Notes: a model not told the origin generated them from the letters alone. A stretch of DNA of 16,727 bases from Exiguobacterium sp. AM39-5BH (GCF_003467445.1 NZ_QSGS01000025.1:1-16727), one strand, 5' to 3'. Positions 7,628 through 15,259 are shown, counted from the first letter of the stretch. Translations and numbers: made by a program.

Positions 7628-8569
7628 TTAATGTTGATGTACTACTTCCCCTACCTTCAGTTTGCAAAGCAATTCATCGCTGTGAGGATGAGAAAGAGTT
7701 TCGAATTGAATCGTAGAGTGTTGAACGTTCAGATGTGCTAAATCGTGTTCAATTTCTTGAAGTAGATTCTCACTGTCATAGATTTGTAAATTACCATCAA
7801 CGACAACATGACATGAGAGTGCATTCATTCCACTTGTGATACTCCAAAGATGAAAGTCGTGTATACTCCGTACCCCCTCCTTGTTGTGAATGACTTGAAG
7901 AACCTTTTCGACATCAACGTTTTGTGGTGCACCTTCCATTAATACGTTCAATCCGGATTTCGTCACGAAATAACCACTTCGTAAAACAAGTCCCGCTACA
8001 ATGATTCCTGCGAGCGGATCTGCCCAGTTCCATCCAAATGCCATGATAAGAAGCGCTGCCAGTATTGCACCGACTGAACCCAACGTATCGCTTACAACAT
8101 GTAGATAAGCACCTCGCATATTCAAATTATGTTCTACGTCTGCACCTCTTAACATAATCCATCCAACAAGAAGGTTTATAGCAAGGCCAATACTGCTAAC
8201 AATTAACATTCCTACGGATGCGACCTCAGGTGGTTGAATAAATCGATTGATGGCCTCATAAAAGATATATATGGAAATCAGTATGAGTGTGACCCCGTTT
8301 AAAACAGCTGCTAGAATCTCGAAGCGTCTATATCCGAACGTTTTACGATTGTTCGCTATTTGTTCACCTAATTTAAAGGCAAGTAATGCAATAGCGAGCG
8401 AAGCCGCATCACTAAGCATGTGACCTGCGTCCGCTAAAAGTGCTAAGCTATTTGTAAGGTACCCTCCAATCGCCTCTACAACCATGTATGCCGAAATAAT
8501 AAAGAATGAAATGATCAAAATCTTTTTGTTAGAGGTATGAGAATGATCATGTGCATGATTATGTGCCAT
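7628..8569 (-). CDS. czcD: CzcD-type zinc/cadmium/cobalt CDF exporter
   Basis: This is a 313-residue proton antiporter of the cation diffusion facilitator family exporting Zn, Cd or Co across the cytoplasmic membrane. It has a His-rich N-terminus (HNHAHDHSH), six membrane helices between about residues 17 and 205, the metal site ADAGHMLSD in helix 2 (His 50, Asp 54) and HVVSD in helix 5 (His 157, Asp 161), and a C-terminal cytoplasmic domain with IHDFHLWSITSG and HSTIQFE. The start is ATG 8567-8569 behind AAGGAGAG. It lies 23 bp downstream of the CzrA-type repressor gene on the same strand, forming a two-gene operon controlled by metal binding to that repressor. It is full length and intact. 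Confidence 0.95.
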   Translation of the reverse strand: MAHNHAHDHSHTSNKKILIISFFIISAYMVVEAIGGYLTNSLALLADAGHMLSDAASLAIALLAFKLGEQIANNRKTFGYRRFEILAAVLNGVTLILISIYIFYEAINRFIQPPEVASVGMLIVSSIGLAINLLVGWIMLRGADVEHNLNMRGAYLHVVSDTLGSVGAILAALLIMAFGWNWADPLAGIIVAGLVLRSGYFVTKSGLNVLMEGAPQNVDVEKVLQVIHNKEGVRSIHDFHLWSITSGMNALSCHVVVDGNLQIYDSENLLQEIEHDLAHLNVQHSTIQFETLSHPHSDELLCKLKVGEVVHQH

Positions 8570-8592
8570 AAGATTAACTCTCCTTACTATAT

Positions 8593-8931
8593 TTAGTGGT
8601 GTTTCGCATGCTCAATCGCCTGTCTTAGTAAGTTCATGACATGGTGATCATCTTCTGAATAAAATAGAGTAGTTCCTTCTCTTCTAAACTTGACAAGTCG
8701 AAGATTTTTTAAAAAACGTAGCTGATGAGACACGTTTGATTGACTTAAGTTAAGAAGATCAGCTATTCCGTTGACCGAATGTTCCTTTGTGCATAGCAGG
8801 GTTAATATTTTAATTCTTGTCGGGTCACTAAGTGCCTTGAACGTCTGAGATACAATAAATAGAGTCTCATCGTCAATCTGCGCCCCTATTTCTATTTCAT
8901 TTTCTGTAGTATCTTCAATCGGTTCATCCAT
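8593..8931 (-). CDS. czrA: CzrA-type ArsR/SmtB zinc-sensing repressor
   Basis: This is a 112-residue winged-helix dimeric repressor. The core [13 protein letters not shown] is the ArsR signature, and the recognition helix is [16 protein letters not shown]. The last helix carries the full alpha-5 zinc site: Asp 95, His 97, His 108 and His 111 align with Asp 84, His 86, His 97 and His 100 of Staphylococcus CzrA at identical spacing. There is no CxC motif of the ArsR or CadC type, so it should sense zinc or cobalt, not arsenite or lead. ATG 8929-8931 follows GGAGG at a 9-nt distance. It heads the czrA-czcD operon; binding to the repeat-containing promoter (8958-9011) would be relieved by metal. 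Confidence 0.92.
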   Translation of the reverse strand: MDEPIEDTTENEIEIGAQIDDETLFIVSQTFKALSDPTRIKILTLLCTKEHSVNGIADLLNLSQSNVSHQLRFLKNLRLVKFRREGTTLFYSEDDHHVMNLLRQAIEHAKHH

Positions 8932-8957
8932 AAGTCAGTACCTCCGCTCATGATAAC

Positions 8958-9011
8958 TATACATGTTCATATGTTCATATATAACTTATTAGACTTTTGC
9001 TGTGCCGTCAA
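8958..9011 (-). promoter_or_regulatory. czrA-czcD promoter with putative CzrA operator
   Basis: On the minus strand TTGACG (9006-9011) is a good -35 box, with TAAGTT or TAATAA as candidate -10 about 14-17 nt on. Overlapping and following it at 8958-8983 is an ATGAACAT-type repeat: ATGTTCAT occurs twice in tandem on the plus strand (8963-8970 and 8971-8978) within a TATA-bounded segment. TGAACA-type half-sites are characteristic of CzrA/SmtB operators, though here the two clear halves are direct and not inverted. Confidence 0.6.
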
Positions 9012-9351
9012 CACTTAATTTAAAAAACATTTATTCTATCAGCTCTACATACTTGAAGATTTGAGATACTTTCTCTGGTTTTGCGATTATTTCTTATTTT
9101 TAGCCATACAAAAACTACCTATTAGAGAGCTAGTTAGATCTCATACTCGATAGGTAGTCACGCTTTTTCAAAAAATCAATATAGTACACTAACGTTTTAA
9201 GAAAACGTCAATTGAATTATTTACTGGGTATTGTCTAATCTATTTTCCAACTTCAAAAAGCTTTTCATGTTTTTCTAAATCAAAGCTGTTTTTTAGTAAG
9301 CATACCAATTTGATACAATTAGTTCTTCATTTTTCAAATCCAAATCAAAAA
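9012..9351. other. Gene-free region between czrA promoter and bdbC
   Basis: I see no gene here on either strand. The stretch holds the bidirectional hairpin at 9114-9167 and a short AACGTTTT/AAAACGT inverted repeat near 9190-9208. Confidence 0.5.
9114..9167. terminator. Hairpin terminator downstream of bdbDC
   Basis: ACTACCTAT (9114-9122) pairs with ATAGGTAGT (9150-9158). On the minus strand five Ts follow the stem directly, fitting the end of the bdbD-bdbC transcript. On the plus strand a T-run follows 6 nt later, so it may work both ways. Confidence 0.65.
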
Positions 9352-9771
9352 CTACTGTTTGGTACTGATTCGTCCAAGAATGACTGTAATCAGAAAAAAG
9401 GCGGTCAACGCTAAAAACGGAATTGTGATAAAACCCATCCAGTCAATGTACTGTGCATTACAGGAAACTCCTTGTTCACATGGTCTGACTTCCGAAAAGC
9501 CGGGCACCTTTTGTACAAGATAGTGGTAAAAAGAGATACAGAATCCGATTATTGATAAAGGGAGAACATAAAATTTGATTGAGCTATCTTCTCTGAAAAC
9601 TGCAATTGCAAGAATCAAAGCTATTGGGTACATAAAGATACGTTGAATCCAACAGAGTTCACAAGGTATAAAACCACGAATTTCGCTAAAATATAGACTT
9701 CCAAGTACTGCAGTAATTGAAACAACCCAGGCGAGGTACAGTCCATATCGGTTTATTACTGAAGCGCTCAT
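9352..9771 (-). CDS. bdbC: BdbC, DsbB-like membrane disulfide oxidoreductase
   Basis: This is a 139-residue four-helix membrane protein that re-oxidises its DsbA-like partner and passes electrons to quinone. Two active-site pairs are visible: CELC at 37-40 after the first helix, and Cys 98/Cys 104 in the second outer loop (RPCEQGVSCNAQYIDW). Length and layout match Bacillus BdbC. Its ATG overlaps the bdbD stop by 4 nt (ATGA), indicating translational coupling. It is probably an accessory copy needed for exported Cys-containing proteins. No such client is obvious in the window. Confidence 0.93.
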   Translation of the reverse strand: MSASVINRYGLYLAWVVSITAVLGSLYFSEIRGFIPCELCWIQRIFMYPIALILAIAVFREDSSIKFYVLPLSIIGFCISFYHYLVQKVPGFSEVRPCEQGVSCNAQYIDWMGFITIPFLALTAFFLITVILGRISTKQ

Positions 9772-10442
9772 TGGGTTAGCTCCTTTTCAATTTGTTTTTT
9801 TATAGAGGTATAGTCGAATGGATTTTCAAGGATGACCCCATTAACTGCAATCGTCGGGGTCAGTGTAACATTGTATTTTTCTACGAGCGCCGCATCCATT
9901 TTAACTGATTCTAATCTAGAAGAACGACTTGATAGGTCTTCTCTAAATTTATTTAAATCTAGAGAAGGGACAGTCTTCGTCGCAATCTCTTCCATTTTCT
10001 CCACCGTAACCCATGGATTATCGTGTATTTGCACGTCAGGTTGAGCTTCATAAATAGCTTTGTGAAATTGCCAAAATGATTCTGGGTGATTTTTGTAAAC
10101 AGATTCTGATGCAAGGGCAGCTAAAGTGGACTCATCTCCGTGAAACAAAACATTAATGTAACTAAAGGAAGCTTTCCCACTTTCAATGTAATCTTTTACA
10201 AGTTGAGGATAGATTGTTTCACCCCACTCTTTACACGAAGGGCATTTATAGTCTCCGAATTCTACAATTGATATCGGCGCTTCCTTTTTACCTATTGTAG
10301 GTTGATTATTAACTGATATCTTTTCATCTTGAACAATTTTAGTCTTTGATTTTTCGGAACTTTGATCATTTAAAAATAAAAAAGCTAAGACTGCAATTAC
10401 TAATACGGATGTAAAAATAGTCAATAGTTGATTAGTTTTCAA
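9768..10442 (-). CDS. bdbD: BdbD, membrane-anchored DsbA-like thiol oxidase
   Basis: This is a 224-residue protein with an N-terminal membrane anchor (about 5-25) and an extracytoplasmic thioredoxin fold with a helical insertion. The active site is CPSC (67-70) in EFGDYKCPSCKEW, and the cis-Pro loop is TLTPT (Pro about 196). It introduces disulfides into secreted proteins and is re-oxidised by BdbC, encoded next with a 4-nt overlap. The start is TTG 10440-10442, since AGAGGTG lies 7 nt upstream and no ATG or GTG fits. A -10-like TATAAT lies on the minus strand at 10486-10491. CPSC is the dipeptide seen in BdbD-like proteins, whereas E. coli DsbA has CPHC. Confidence 0.92.
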   Translation of the reverse strand: MKTNQLLTIFTSVLVIAVLAFLFLNDQSSEKSKTKIVQDEKISVNNQPTIGKKEAPISIVEFGDYKCPSCKEWGETIYPQLVKDYIESGKASFSYINVLFHGDESTLAALASESVYKNHPESFWQFHKAIYEAQPDVQIHDNPWVTVEKMEEIATKTVPSLDLNKFREDLSSRSSRLESVKMDAALVEKYNVTLTPTIAVNGVILENPFDYTSIKKQIEKELTQ

Positions 10443-10826
10443 AACAATTCACCTCTTTTATAAATTCGTTATTTCTTTTATCAGAATTATAGCTAAAAAT
10501 ACTAGAGTATCCTTAGTTTTTCAACATTGAATCCATGGACTTCTAAAAACGAAATCTATGAGTCAAACAAGTTACATTCTAACACATTCATGCAACTAAA
10601 CTTTTATGCAGATGAAAGGAGGGCCAATTTATTTCTTAAAATACGTCTATTCCCCTTAATAATAGTGCATTTTAAAACAGGGCAAGAAAACTTTTAACTG
10701 TAGATAGACGAAAGCCAATAATCGTTGCATAGAATGACTAATATTTAAAGGATAAGTACCATACAGATAGTAAAAAACCATTCATGGGTCTTTACAACCA
10801 AAAAAACTACATATGAGGAGTCTATT
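10443..10826. other. Divergent intergenic region between bdbD and the amidase gene
   Basis: This is AT-rich DNA with no supportable gene. It contains a minus-strand TATAAT (10486-10491) as candidate -10 for bdbDC, an isolated AAAGGAGGG (10616-10624) without a start codon at proper distance, and an imperfect inverted repeat (GTAAA/TTTAC) around 10771-10797 just before the amidase ribosome site. Confidence 0.4.
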
Positions 10827-12368
10827 ATGAAGTCTAAACATAAATTTCGAATAAGCTTAGTAATTTCCTTGGCTTTATTAACTTCTTTTTTCTATCCCTT
10901 TAAGCTTTTAACTAGTGTTAACGTCCTAAACGTCGTACATGCAGAGGAATCTCTATTCATAACAACTGAAAATTTGAATTTGCGTTCCTCGTTCTCTTCA
11001 AAAAGCAAAGTCCTTTTGACGATTCCAAAAGGAAAAACCATTAAGAAGATAGGTGTATATGGAGAAGATAAATCCTGGTTTAAAGTTTCATTTAATTCAA
11101 AAATCGGTTATGTCTCAACGAAGTACGTGACGCCAAAACCTATACCTAAAAATTCAGTCAGTTCAATAAACACAATATATAAAACTAAAACTTCACTAAA
11201 TCTGCGTAAGGGCCCATCTGTCAAATCACCCGTTTTAATGACTATCCCAAAGTCCAGCCCACTAATGTACCATGCTGCCTCAGGCCCTTGGTATAAAGTA
11301 TCATACAATGGGACTCAAGGCTATGTGGCAAGTCAGTATGTAACCATATCGCCCTCGGCTATGAAGTCACGAAGTAAGCAAACGACCGAGATTCGCTCAA
11401 GCATGTCTTTAGTGAACTCAAAGGTCCTTATTACGATTCCAGCATCTACTGAAGTGACTGTACTAGGAAAATCGGGCACAACGGGTTCTTGGTTAAAAGT
11501 TATGTATAACGGTATTACAGGATTCACACCTGCTCGACATTATATAGTGCAAGTGGCACCGGGGGATTCTTTATCCACTTATCCAACATATATTACTATC
11601 GAAAATCTTAATTTACGTAACCAAGCGAGTCGTTACGGATCTATTTTGACAACAATTCCCTCAGGCACTTCGATTTCTGTCATATCGAAAAGCGCCAGTT
11701 GGTACAAGGTGCGATATAACAATCAAGTCGGTTACGTATCATCTGGTTTTGTGCAACCATTTACCGGAAAAACTCCTATAAAATCACCGGTGATTCCAGC
11801 TAACAAACACGTGATTTTAATTGACGCTGGACACGGTGGGGGAGATGCTGGTGCAGTGACTTCAAACGGTACAGTTCAAGAAAAAGTACTCACCCTAAAC
11901 ATTGCTAATCGTGTGGCCGACGAACTAAAGAAAAACTATGAGCTTTATGAAGTGAAACTAACGCGCTCAAATGATAGATACTTGTCACTTGTTGAGCGGA
12001 CCAATCTATCAGAAAGGCTTGATGCTGACGCTTTCATAAGCGTCCACATTAATTCTTCACCTTCTTTCGCTACAGGTCATGAAGCACTCGTCCCTACTTC
12101 TAGCGCGTACACCACAAATCCATATGCGAACGCTAGCCGCAGATTAGGTGAAGTAATTAATCAAGAAATCGCCATGAACGTTCCAGATTTTAAAAATCGA
12201 GGCGTTAAGCGACAAGATGTCTATGTGGTAGGAAGAAACACGGTACCTTCTACTCTCATCGAATATGGCTTTATTGCTAACTCAGTAGATCGCTCCTATA
12301 TGTCGGGAAGTAACATGATCAAAGCAACCGCCAAAGGAATTGATAAATTTATGAAGAGTTACTACTAA
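10827..12368 (+). CDS. Secreted N-acetylmuramoyl-L-alanine amidase with four SH3b domains
   Basis: This is a 513-residue cell-wall hydrolase. A Sec signal peptide (about 1-39, ending VHA) is followed by four bacterial SH3 repeats, each with an LNLR-type start and a GYV-type end (about 42-103, 117-174, 185-241 and 255-311). The third is divergent, lacking the LNLR and GYV signatures. Residues 327-513 form an Amidase_3 (LytC/CwlB) domain with zinc and catalytic residues His 336 (DAGHGG), Glu 352, His 407 (SVHINSS) and Glu 479 (LIEYGF). It cleaves the bond between MurNAc and L-Ala of peptidoglycan, with SH3b domains binding wall. ATG 10827 follows GAGGAG at 10815-10820. It is followed by its own hairpin and then by a second wall hydrolase. 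It is intact. Confidence 0.95.
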   Translation: MKSKHKFRISLVISLALLTSFFYPFKLLTSVNVLNVVHAEESLFITTENLNLRSSFSSKSKVLLTIPKGKTIKKIGVYGEDKSWFKVSFNSKIGYVSTKYVTPKPIPKNSVSSINTIYKTKTSLNLRKGPSVKSPVLMTIPKSSPLMYHAASGPWYKVSYNGTQGYVASQYVTISPSAMKSRSKQTTEIRSSMSLVNSKVLITIPASTEVTVLGKSGTTGSWLKVMYNGITGFTPARHYIVQVAPGDSLSTYPTYITIENLNLRNQASRYGSILTTIPSGTSISVISKSASWYKVRYNNQVGYVSSGFVQPFTGKTPIKSPVIPANKHVILIDAGHGGGDAGAVTSNGTVQEKVLTLNIANRVADELKKNYELYEVKLTRSNDRYLSLVERTNLSERLDADAFISVHINSSPSFATGHEALVPTSSAYTTNPYANASRRLGEVINQEIAMNVPDFKNRGVKRQDVYVVGRNTVPSTLIEYGFIANSVDRSYMSGSNMIKATAKGIDKFMKSYY

Positions 12369-12400
12369 ATAAACACCAAACAAATACTAACAAACGATTT

Positions 12401-12441
12401 GACCACTGAATTTGAGACAAAATGTCCTAAATTCAGTGGTC
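12401..12441 (+). terminator. Hairpin terminator after amidase gene
   Basis: A perfect 13-bp inverted repeat, GACCACTGAATTT (12401-12413) and AAATTCAGTGGTC (12429-12441), lies 32 bp past the amidase stop. The following sequence has only scattered Ts. Confidence 0.7.
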
Positions 12442-12634
12442 ATCATTCATTTCCTCATCAAAATGGCATTATAAGTATTTCTCTTGATATACTCGAATGA
12501 CAATAAACTCAAAAGAACAACTGACATAGAAATGAAAAGAAATAGAAATATAGATGGTGAAGTAATATTGATACAATGATTCCGGTTCGAGTTTTAATCA
12601 TGATACGAATACTTTTATCCAGCAACGCATTTTT

Positions 12635-12640
12635 TATAAT
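12635..12640 (+). promoter_or_regulatory. Candidate -10 box of the M23 peptidase gene
   Basis: A consensus TATAAT lies 26 bp before the TTG start. No good -35 is seen 17 bp upstream, so the assignment is tentative. The rest of 12442-12666 shows no gene. Confidence 0.4.
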
Positions 12641-12666
12641 AGAGATAAGTTACGGAGGCAACAACA

Positions 12667-14013
12667 TTGTTTACCATGAAAAAAATTATAGCTTCAACTT
12701 TACTTGGTGTTATGTTAGTTCAAAGCGCATCCCCTTCTTACGCTTTAAACTTGACTGAAAAACAAAAAAATATCCAGCAGAAGCAAGCGCAAAATTCTAC
12801 AGAGCAACGTAAAGCTAATACGTCAATTCAGCAGCGTGAACAAGATATCACACTCGAAGAACAGAAACTGAATGACTTGGAATCCGAGTTACAGGATATT
12901 ATCAATGAGGTCACCCAGAAGAAGGCTGAAATTCGGACAACCCAAAAGAAAATTGCTCAGATTCAAACTCAAATTAAAGAATTCCAGAAAAAAATGAGCT
13001 CTCAAAAGACATTGATGGAAGAACGCATGGTCACGATGCAAAAAAACGGTGGTTCTTCTATAAACTGGGCTGAATTTATTTTTGGTTCAAAAGACTTTGG
13101 TGATCTGGTTTCACGCATGATCACCGCAGGGACGATTCAAGAAAATGATCAAGAACTTTTCAAAGAATATCAATCAACAAAAAATAAGCTTCAAATTGCT
13201 AAAGCTGAATTGGACACTGAAAAAGATAAGCTTATTAGTCAAAAAGAAGAGCTAGAGAATAGTCAGAAAAAATTGAACGGCAAAATTAAAGTGCGGGCTG
13301 CTCAAATAAAAAAATTAGAGGCCGAAAAAATCCAGTTCACATCTAAATTGGTAAGCTTGCAACAAATGGAATCGACGCTTCAAGAACAAGAAAAATCAAT
13401 TCAAGCAGAGATTGAAGCCCAAAGGCTTGAAGAACAAGCTAAAATTCGTACCAAAGAGGCTGCGCGTAAAGCTGCAGAAGCAAAAAGTGCCGAAAAAAAT
13501 GAAATCAGCGAGAATAAAGCCTCTCTCGAAAAATCACCAAACTCTGAGAAAGTGGTAAACACTTCAAAGACTACGGATTCACTCGCTTCTCCAACAAGTG
13601 GCGGAGTTTTTCAACGTCCAACCTCAGGTATCGTAACCCAAGGATGGGGTCCAGCAGGCGGGGCCAATGGCTACAGCTTCCATAATGCACTAGATACAGC
13701 TGGACCAGTAGGAACTCCTATTATGGCTGCTCAAACAGGAACTGTAACTCGAGCAGGCTGGGGTGGACCTTATGGAAATCATGTCATCATTACGCATGTC
13801 ATAGGCGGTCAAGTTTGGACTACCCTTTATGCTCACATGAGCTCATTGTCCGTTTCCGCCGGACAACGTGTGACTCGAGGACAGAACATCGGTGCGATGG
13901 GGAGTACCGGAAATTCGACCGGTTCTCATTTACACTTTGAAGTCCATCGAGGAAACTATTCGTACTCAGCTACAAGTGCAGGGAATACAGTCAACCCATC
14001 CCAATTTTTCTGA
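12667..14013 (+). CDS. Secreted M23 peptidoglycan endopeptidase with long coiled coil (PcsB/EnvC-like)
   Basis: This is a 448-residue exported protein. The signal peptide ends at about SYA (26). Residues 27-275 are a long coiled coil of the PcsB/EnvC type, interrupted by a GGSSINWAEFIFGSKDFGD loop. A Ser/Lys/Asn linker (about 275-310) precedes an M23 LytM domain. Zinc and catalytic residues are present: His 339 and Asp 343 (HNALD), His 390 (YAHM), and His 421 with His 423 (HLHFEVH), so it should be active in cutting peptide cross-bridges. TTG 12667 is chosen as start because GGAGG (12654-12658) is 8 nt away; the in-frame ATG at 12676 is 17 nt away. Coiled-coil M23 proteins of this type often act with FtsX-like activators, none of which is encoded here. 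Confidence 0.93.
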   Translation: MFTMKKIIASTLLGVMLVQSASPSYALNLTEKQKNIQQKQAQNSTEQRKANTSIQQREQDITLEEQKLNDLESELQDIINEVTQKKAEIRTTQKKIAQIQTQIKEFQKKMSSQKTLMEERMVTMQKNGGSSINWAEFIFGSKDFGDLVSRMITAGTIQENDQELFKEYQSTKNKLQIAKAELDTEKDKLISQKEELENSQKKLNGKIKVRAAQIKKLEAEKIQFTSKLVSLQQMESTLQEQEKSIQAEIEAQRLEEQAKIRTKEAARKAAEAKSAEKNEISENKASLEKSPNSEKVVNTSKTTDSLASPTSGGVFQRPTSGIVTQGWGPAGGANGYSFHNALDTAGPVGTPIMAAQTGTVTRAGWGGPYGNHVIITHVIGGQVWTTLYAHMSSLSVSAGQRVTRGQNIGAMGSTGNSTGSHLHFEVHRGNYSYSATSAGNTVNPSQFF

Positions 14014-14091
14014 ATTTCAGAGGCGAAATTGTTTAACACTATATAATTACTTCAGTAAATCACTTAATATTTAGACCACAGAATATTAGAT

Positions 14092-14140
14092 GCCCCGTAA
14101 AAGTTGGACCTGATAATCTAATTTTTATGGGGCGATTTTT
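14092..14140 (+). terminator. Hairpin terminator after the M23 gene
   Basis: GCCCCGTAAAA (14092-14102) pairs with TTTTATGGGGC (14123-14133; one G-T pair), followed by GATTTTTA. It lies about 80 bp past the stop at 14011-14013. The CCCCGTAAAAGTTGGAC start also resembles IS3-family ends, so this may be an insertion-sequence end reused as a terminator. Confidence 0.65.
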
Positions 14141-14240
14141 ATGTCCGAAAGCTTTTAAAGTCTCGGTGACCAAACGCTAACTGACTCGCAAGAAAAACTT
14201 CAGAAAGTTAGGATGAGCTTTCGTTCGTGCCCCCACCCCC

Positions 14241-14504
14241 CTACGAGTGCCTGGGGAATACAATCTCAGGTGCGACATACACATTCACTATGTAGATATT
14301 AAAAACGATATGGATGGGTAGACAATCTTTAATCGATTCAATCTTGAAGTACAGACTCTTCTCTCCTTTGATGACCTTCAACTGGCAATATACGTCGAGA
14401 CGAACCTTAGGTTACTAAGGCCGTGTCTAACGGTCGATGATAAATTTACGGATATGAAGGTCCAAATTCAAACCTAGGTTGTCGAAGTCACCAGATGATC
14501 TATT
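14241..14504 (-). pseudogene. Decayed reading frame of unknown function
   Basis: One minus-strand frame reads protein-like for about 80 codons but contains three in-frame stops. It gives NRSSGDFDNLGLNLDLHIRK and then FIIDR-stop, TRP-stop-stop, and finally PKVRLDVYCQLKVIKGEKSL followed by YFKIESIKDCLPIHIVFNIY to a stop at 14241-14243. Residue use is ordinary for a real protein, and no start codon or ribosome site is present. Just upstream, KLDHEIDHLV is readable in another frame, suggesting a frameshift too. I do not recognise the family. It could alternatively be two overlapping small remnants, or chance. Confidence 0.4.
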
Positions 14505-14523
14505 TCATGATCCAACTTTTTGG

Positions 14524-14582
14524 ATTAAGTTCAATTAATATCTTTTGAACTTAATATATAAAATTGAACTTAATATATAAAA
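14524..14582. repeat. 19-bp tandem repeat with an inverted half copy
   Basis: The 19-bp unit starting TTGAACTTAATATATAAA occurs twice back to back (14545-14563 and 14564-14582). Its first 11 bases, TTGAACTTAAT, are also present inverted at 14524-14534 (ATTAAGTTCAA), giving three copies of the same half-site in 59 bp. This looks like a protein-binding region or iterons. It lies about 200 bp before the lipoprotein gene. Confidence 0.7.
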
Positions 14583-14620
14583 TGTACATTTCTTTATTTT
14601 TTATATAGAAAAGTAAACCA

Positions 14621-14717
14621 ATCGAGCATACGACGCTCTATAAAGTCTTGAACCTTAAAAGTGACATGGGGTCTATGCTCGATAGCTAATAAGATTGCAT
14701 GATCAGGTCACTTTTAA
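14621..14717. repeat. Two interleaved perfect inverted repeats
   Basis: The first repeat is ATCGAGCATA (14621-14630) with TATGCTCGAT (14674-14683). The second is TTAAAAGTGAC (14655-14665) with GTCACTTTTAA (14707-14717). Their arms alternate A-B-A'-B', with loops of 43 and 41 nt. As RNA they would make a pseudoknot or two mutually exclusive long-range hairpins; as DNA they would be two paired operator half-sites. The last arm sits in the spacer of a candidate promoter (14695-14723). Confidence 0.7.
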
Positions 14718-14723
14718 TGTAAT
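14695..14723 (+). promoter_or_regulatory. Candidate promoter of the lipoprotein gene
   Basis: TTGCAT (14695-14700) and TGTAAT (14718-14723) are separated by 17 bp, about 60 bp before the ATG at 14784. The -10 matches consensus at five of six bases; the -35 is weak. The right arm of the second interleaved repeat fills the end of the spacer exactly up to the -10. Confidence 0.45.
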
Positions 14724-14783
14724 AATCAATACATCACATTTTCGTGTATGTTAATATTAAATCGTTTAAAGGAGAGAAAAAAG

Positions 14784-15176
14784 ATGGCAAGGTTTTTTTC
14801 ACTGTTGATTGTTTTGTTAGTATTATCTGGTTGTGGAAGTACAGTAAGCAATAATGGACCTGAAGTGATTCCAGAATTAATTGATGTACAATTTAAAACA
14901 GATCCTGAAATAGTAAAAGCAAACGAAGTTATTGAACTTATAGCAACTGTTTCTCAAGGAAACGAGAAAGTAGACGATGCGGATAAAGTTGAATTCGAGA
15001 TATGGAAAGAAGGCCAAGAGGAAAGCCAACACGAAAAAATTGAAGCCAATTATCAACAAGACGGACTGTATGTAATTTCTTATATTTTTGAAGAGCCCGG
15101 TAAATACTTTATATATTCACATACGACAGCAAGAAGCTATCATTCTATGCCCAAAAACGAAATATTAGTAAAATAA
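14784..15176 (+). CDS. Small lipoprotein with a YtkA-like domain
   Basis: This is a 130-residue lipoprotein: a lipidation signal (MARFFSLLIVLLVLSGCGS) with Cys at about residue 17 of the lipobox LSGC, then one beta-rich domain. The pattern of ATVSQGNEKVDDADKVEFEI, GLYVISYIFEEPGKYFIYSH and a final short strand resembles YtkA/FixH-like domains, often found near metal (copper) handling proteins. The start ATG 14784 follows AAAGGAGAG (14768-14776) at good spacing. The frame is open 12 codons further upstream (ATG 14748), but that start has no ribosome site and would bury the signal peptide. It would be anchored on the outer face of the membrane. The substrate is unknown. Confidence 0.85.
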   Translation: MARFFSLLIVLLVLSGCGSTVSNNGPEVIPELIDVQFKTDPEIVKANEVIELIATVSQGNEKVDDADKVEFEIWKEGQEESQHEKIEANYQQDGLYVISYIFEEPGKYFIYSHTTARSYHSMPKNEILVK

Positions 15177-15207
15177 TAAATTTTAATTATTACAATTAAT
15201 AATATAG

Positions 15208-15240
15208 ACGAGCTAATCCATGATGAAAAAACTCGTTTTT
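15208..15240 (+). terminator. Possible weak terminator after the lipoprotein gene
   Basis: ACGAG (15208-15212) can pair with CTCGT (15232-15236), followed by TTTTT. The stem is only 5 bp with a long loop. Confidence 0.35.
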
Positions 15241-15259
15241 ATTGAATCGCGCGACAACA

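Noticed and set aside
10616..10624. AAAGGAGGG as ribosome site for a small plus-strand gene
   Set aside because: No ATG, GTG or TTG at usable distance, and the following frame closes at once.
14092..14170. IS3-family end plus orfA start
   Set aside because: The CCCCGTAAAAGTTGGAC resemblance and an ATGTCCGAAAGC start are suggestive, but the frame ends after five codons and no transposase sequence follows. Kept only as a terminator.
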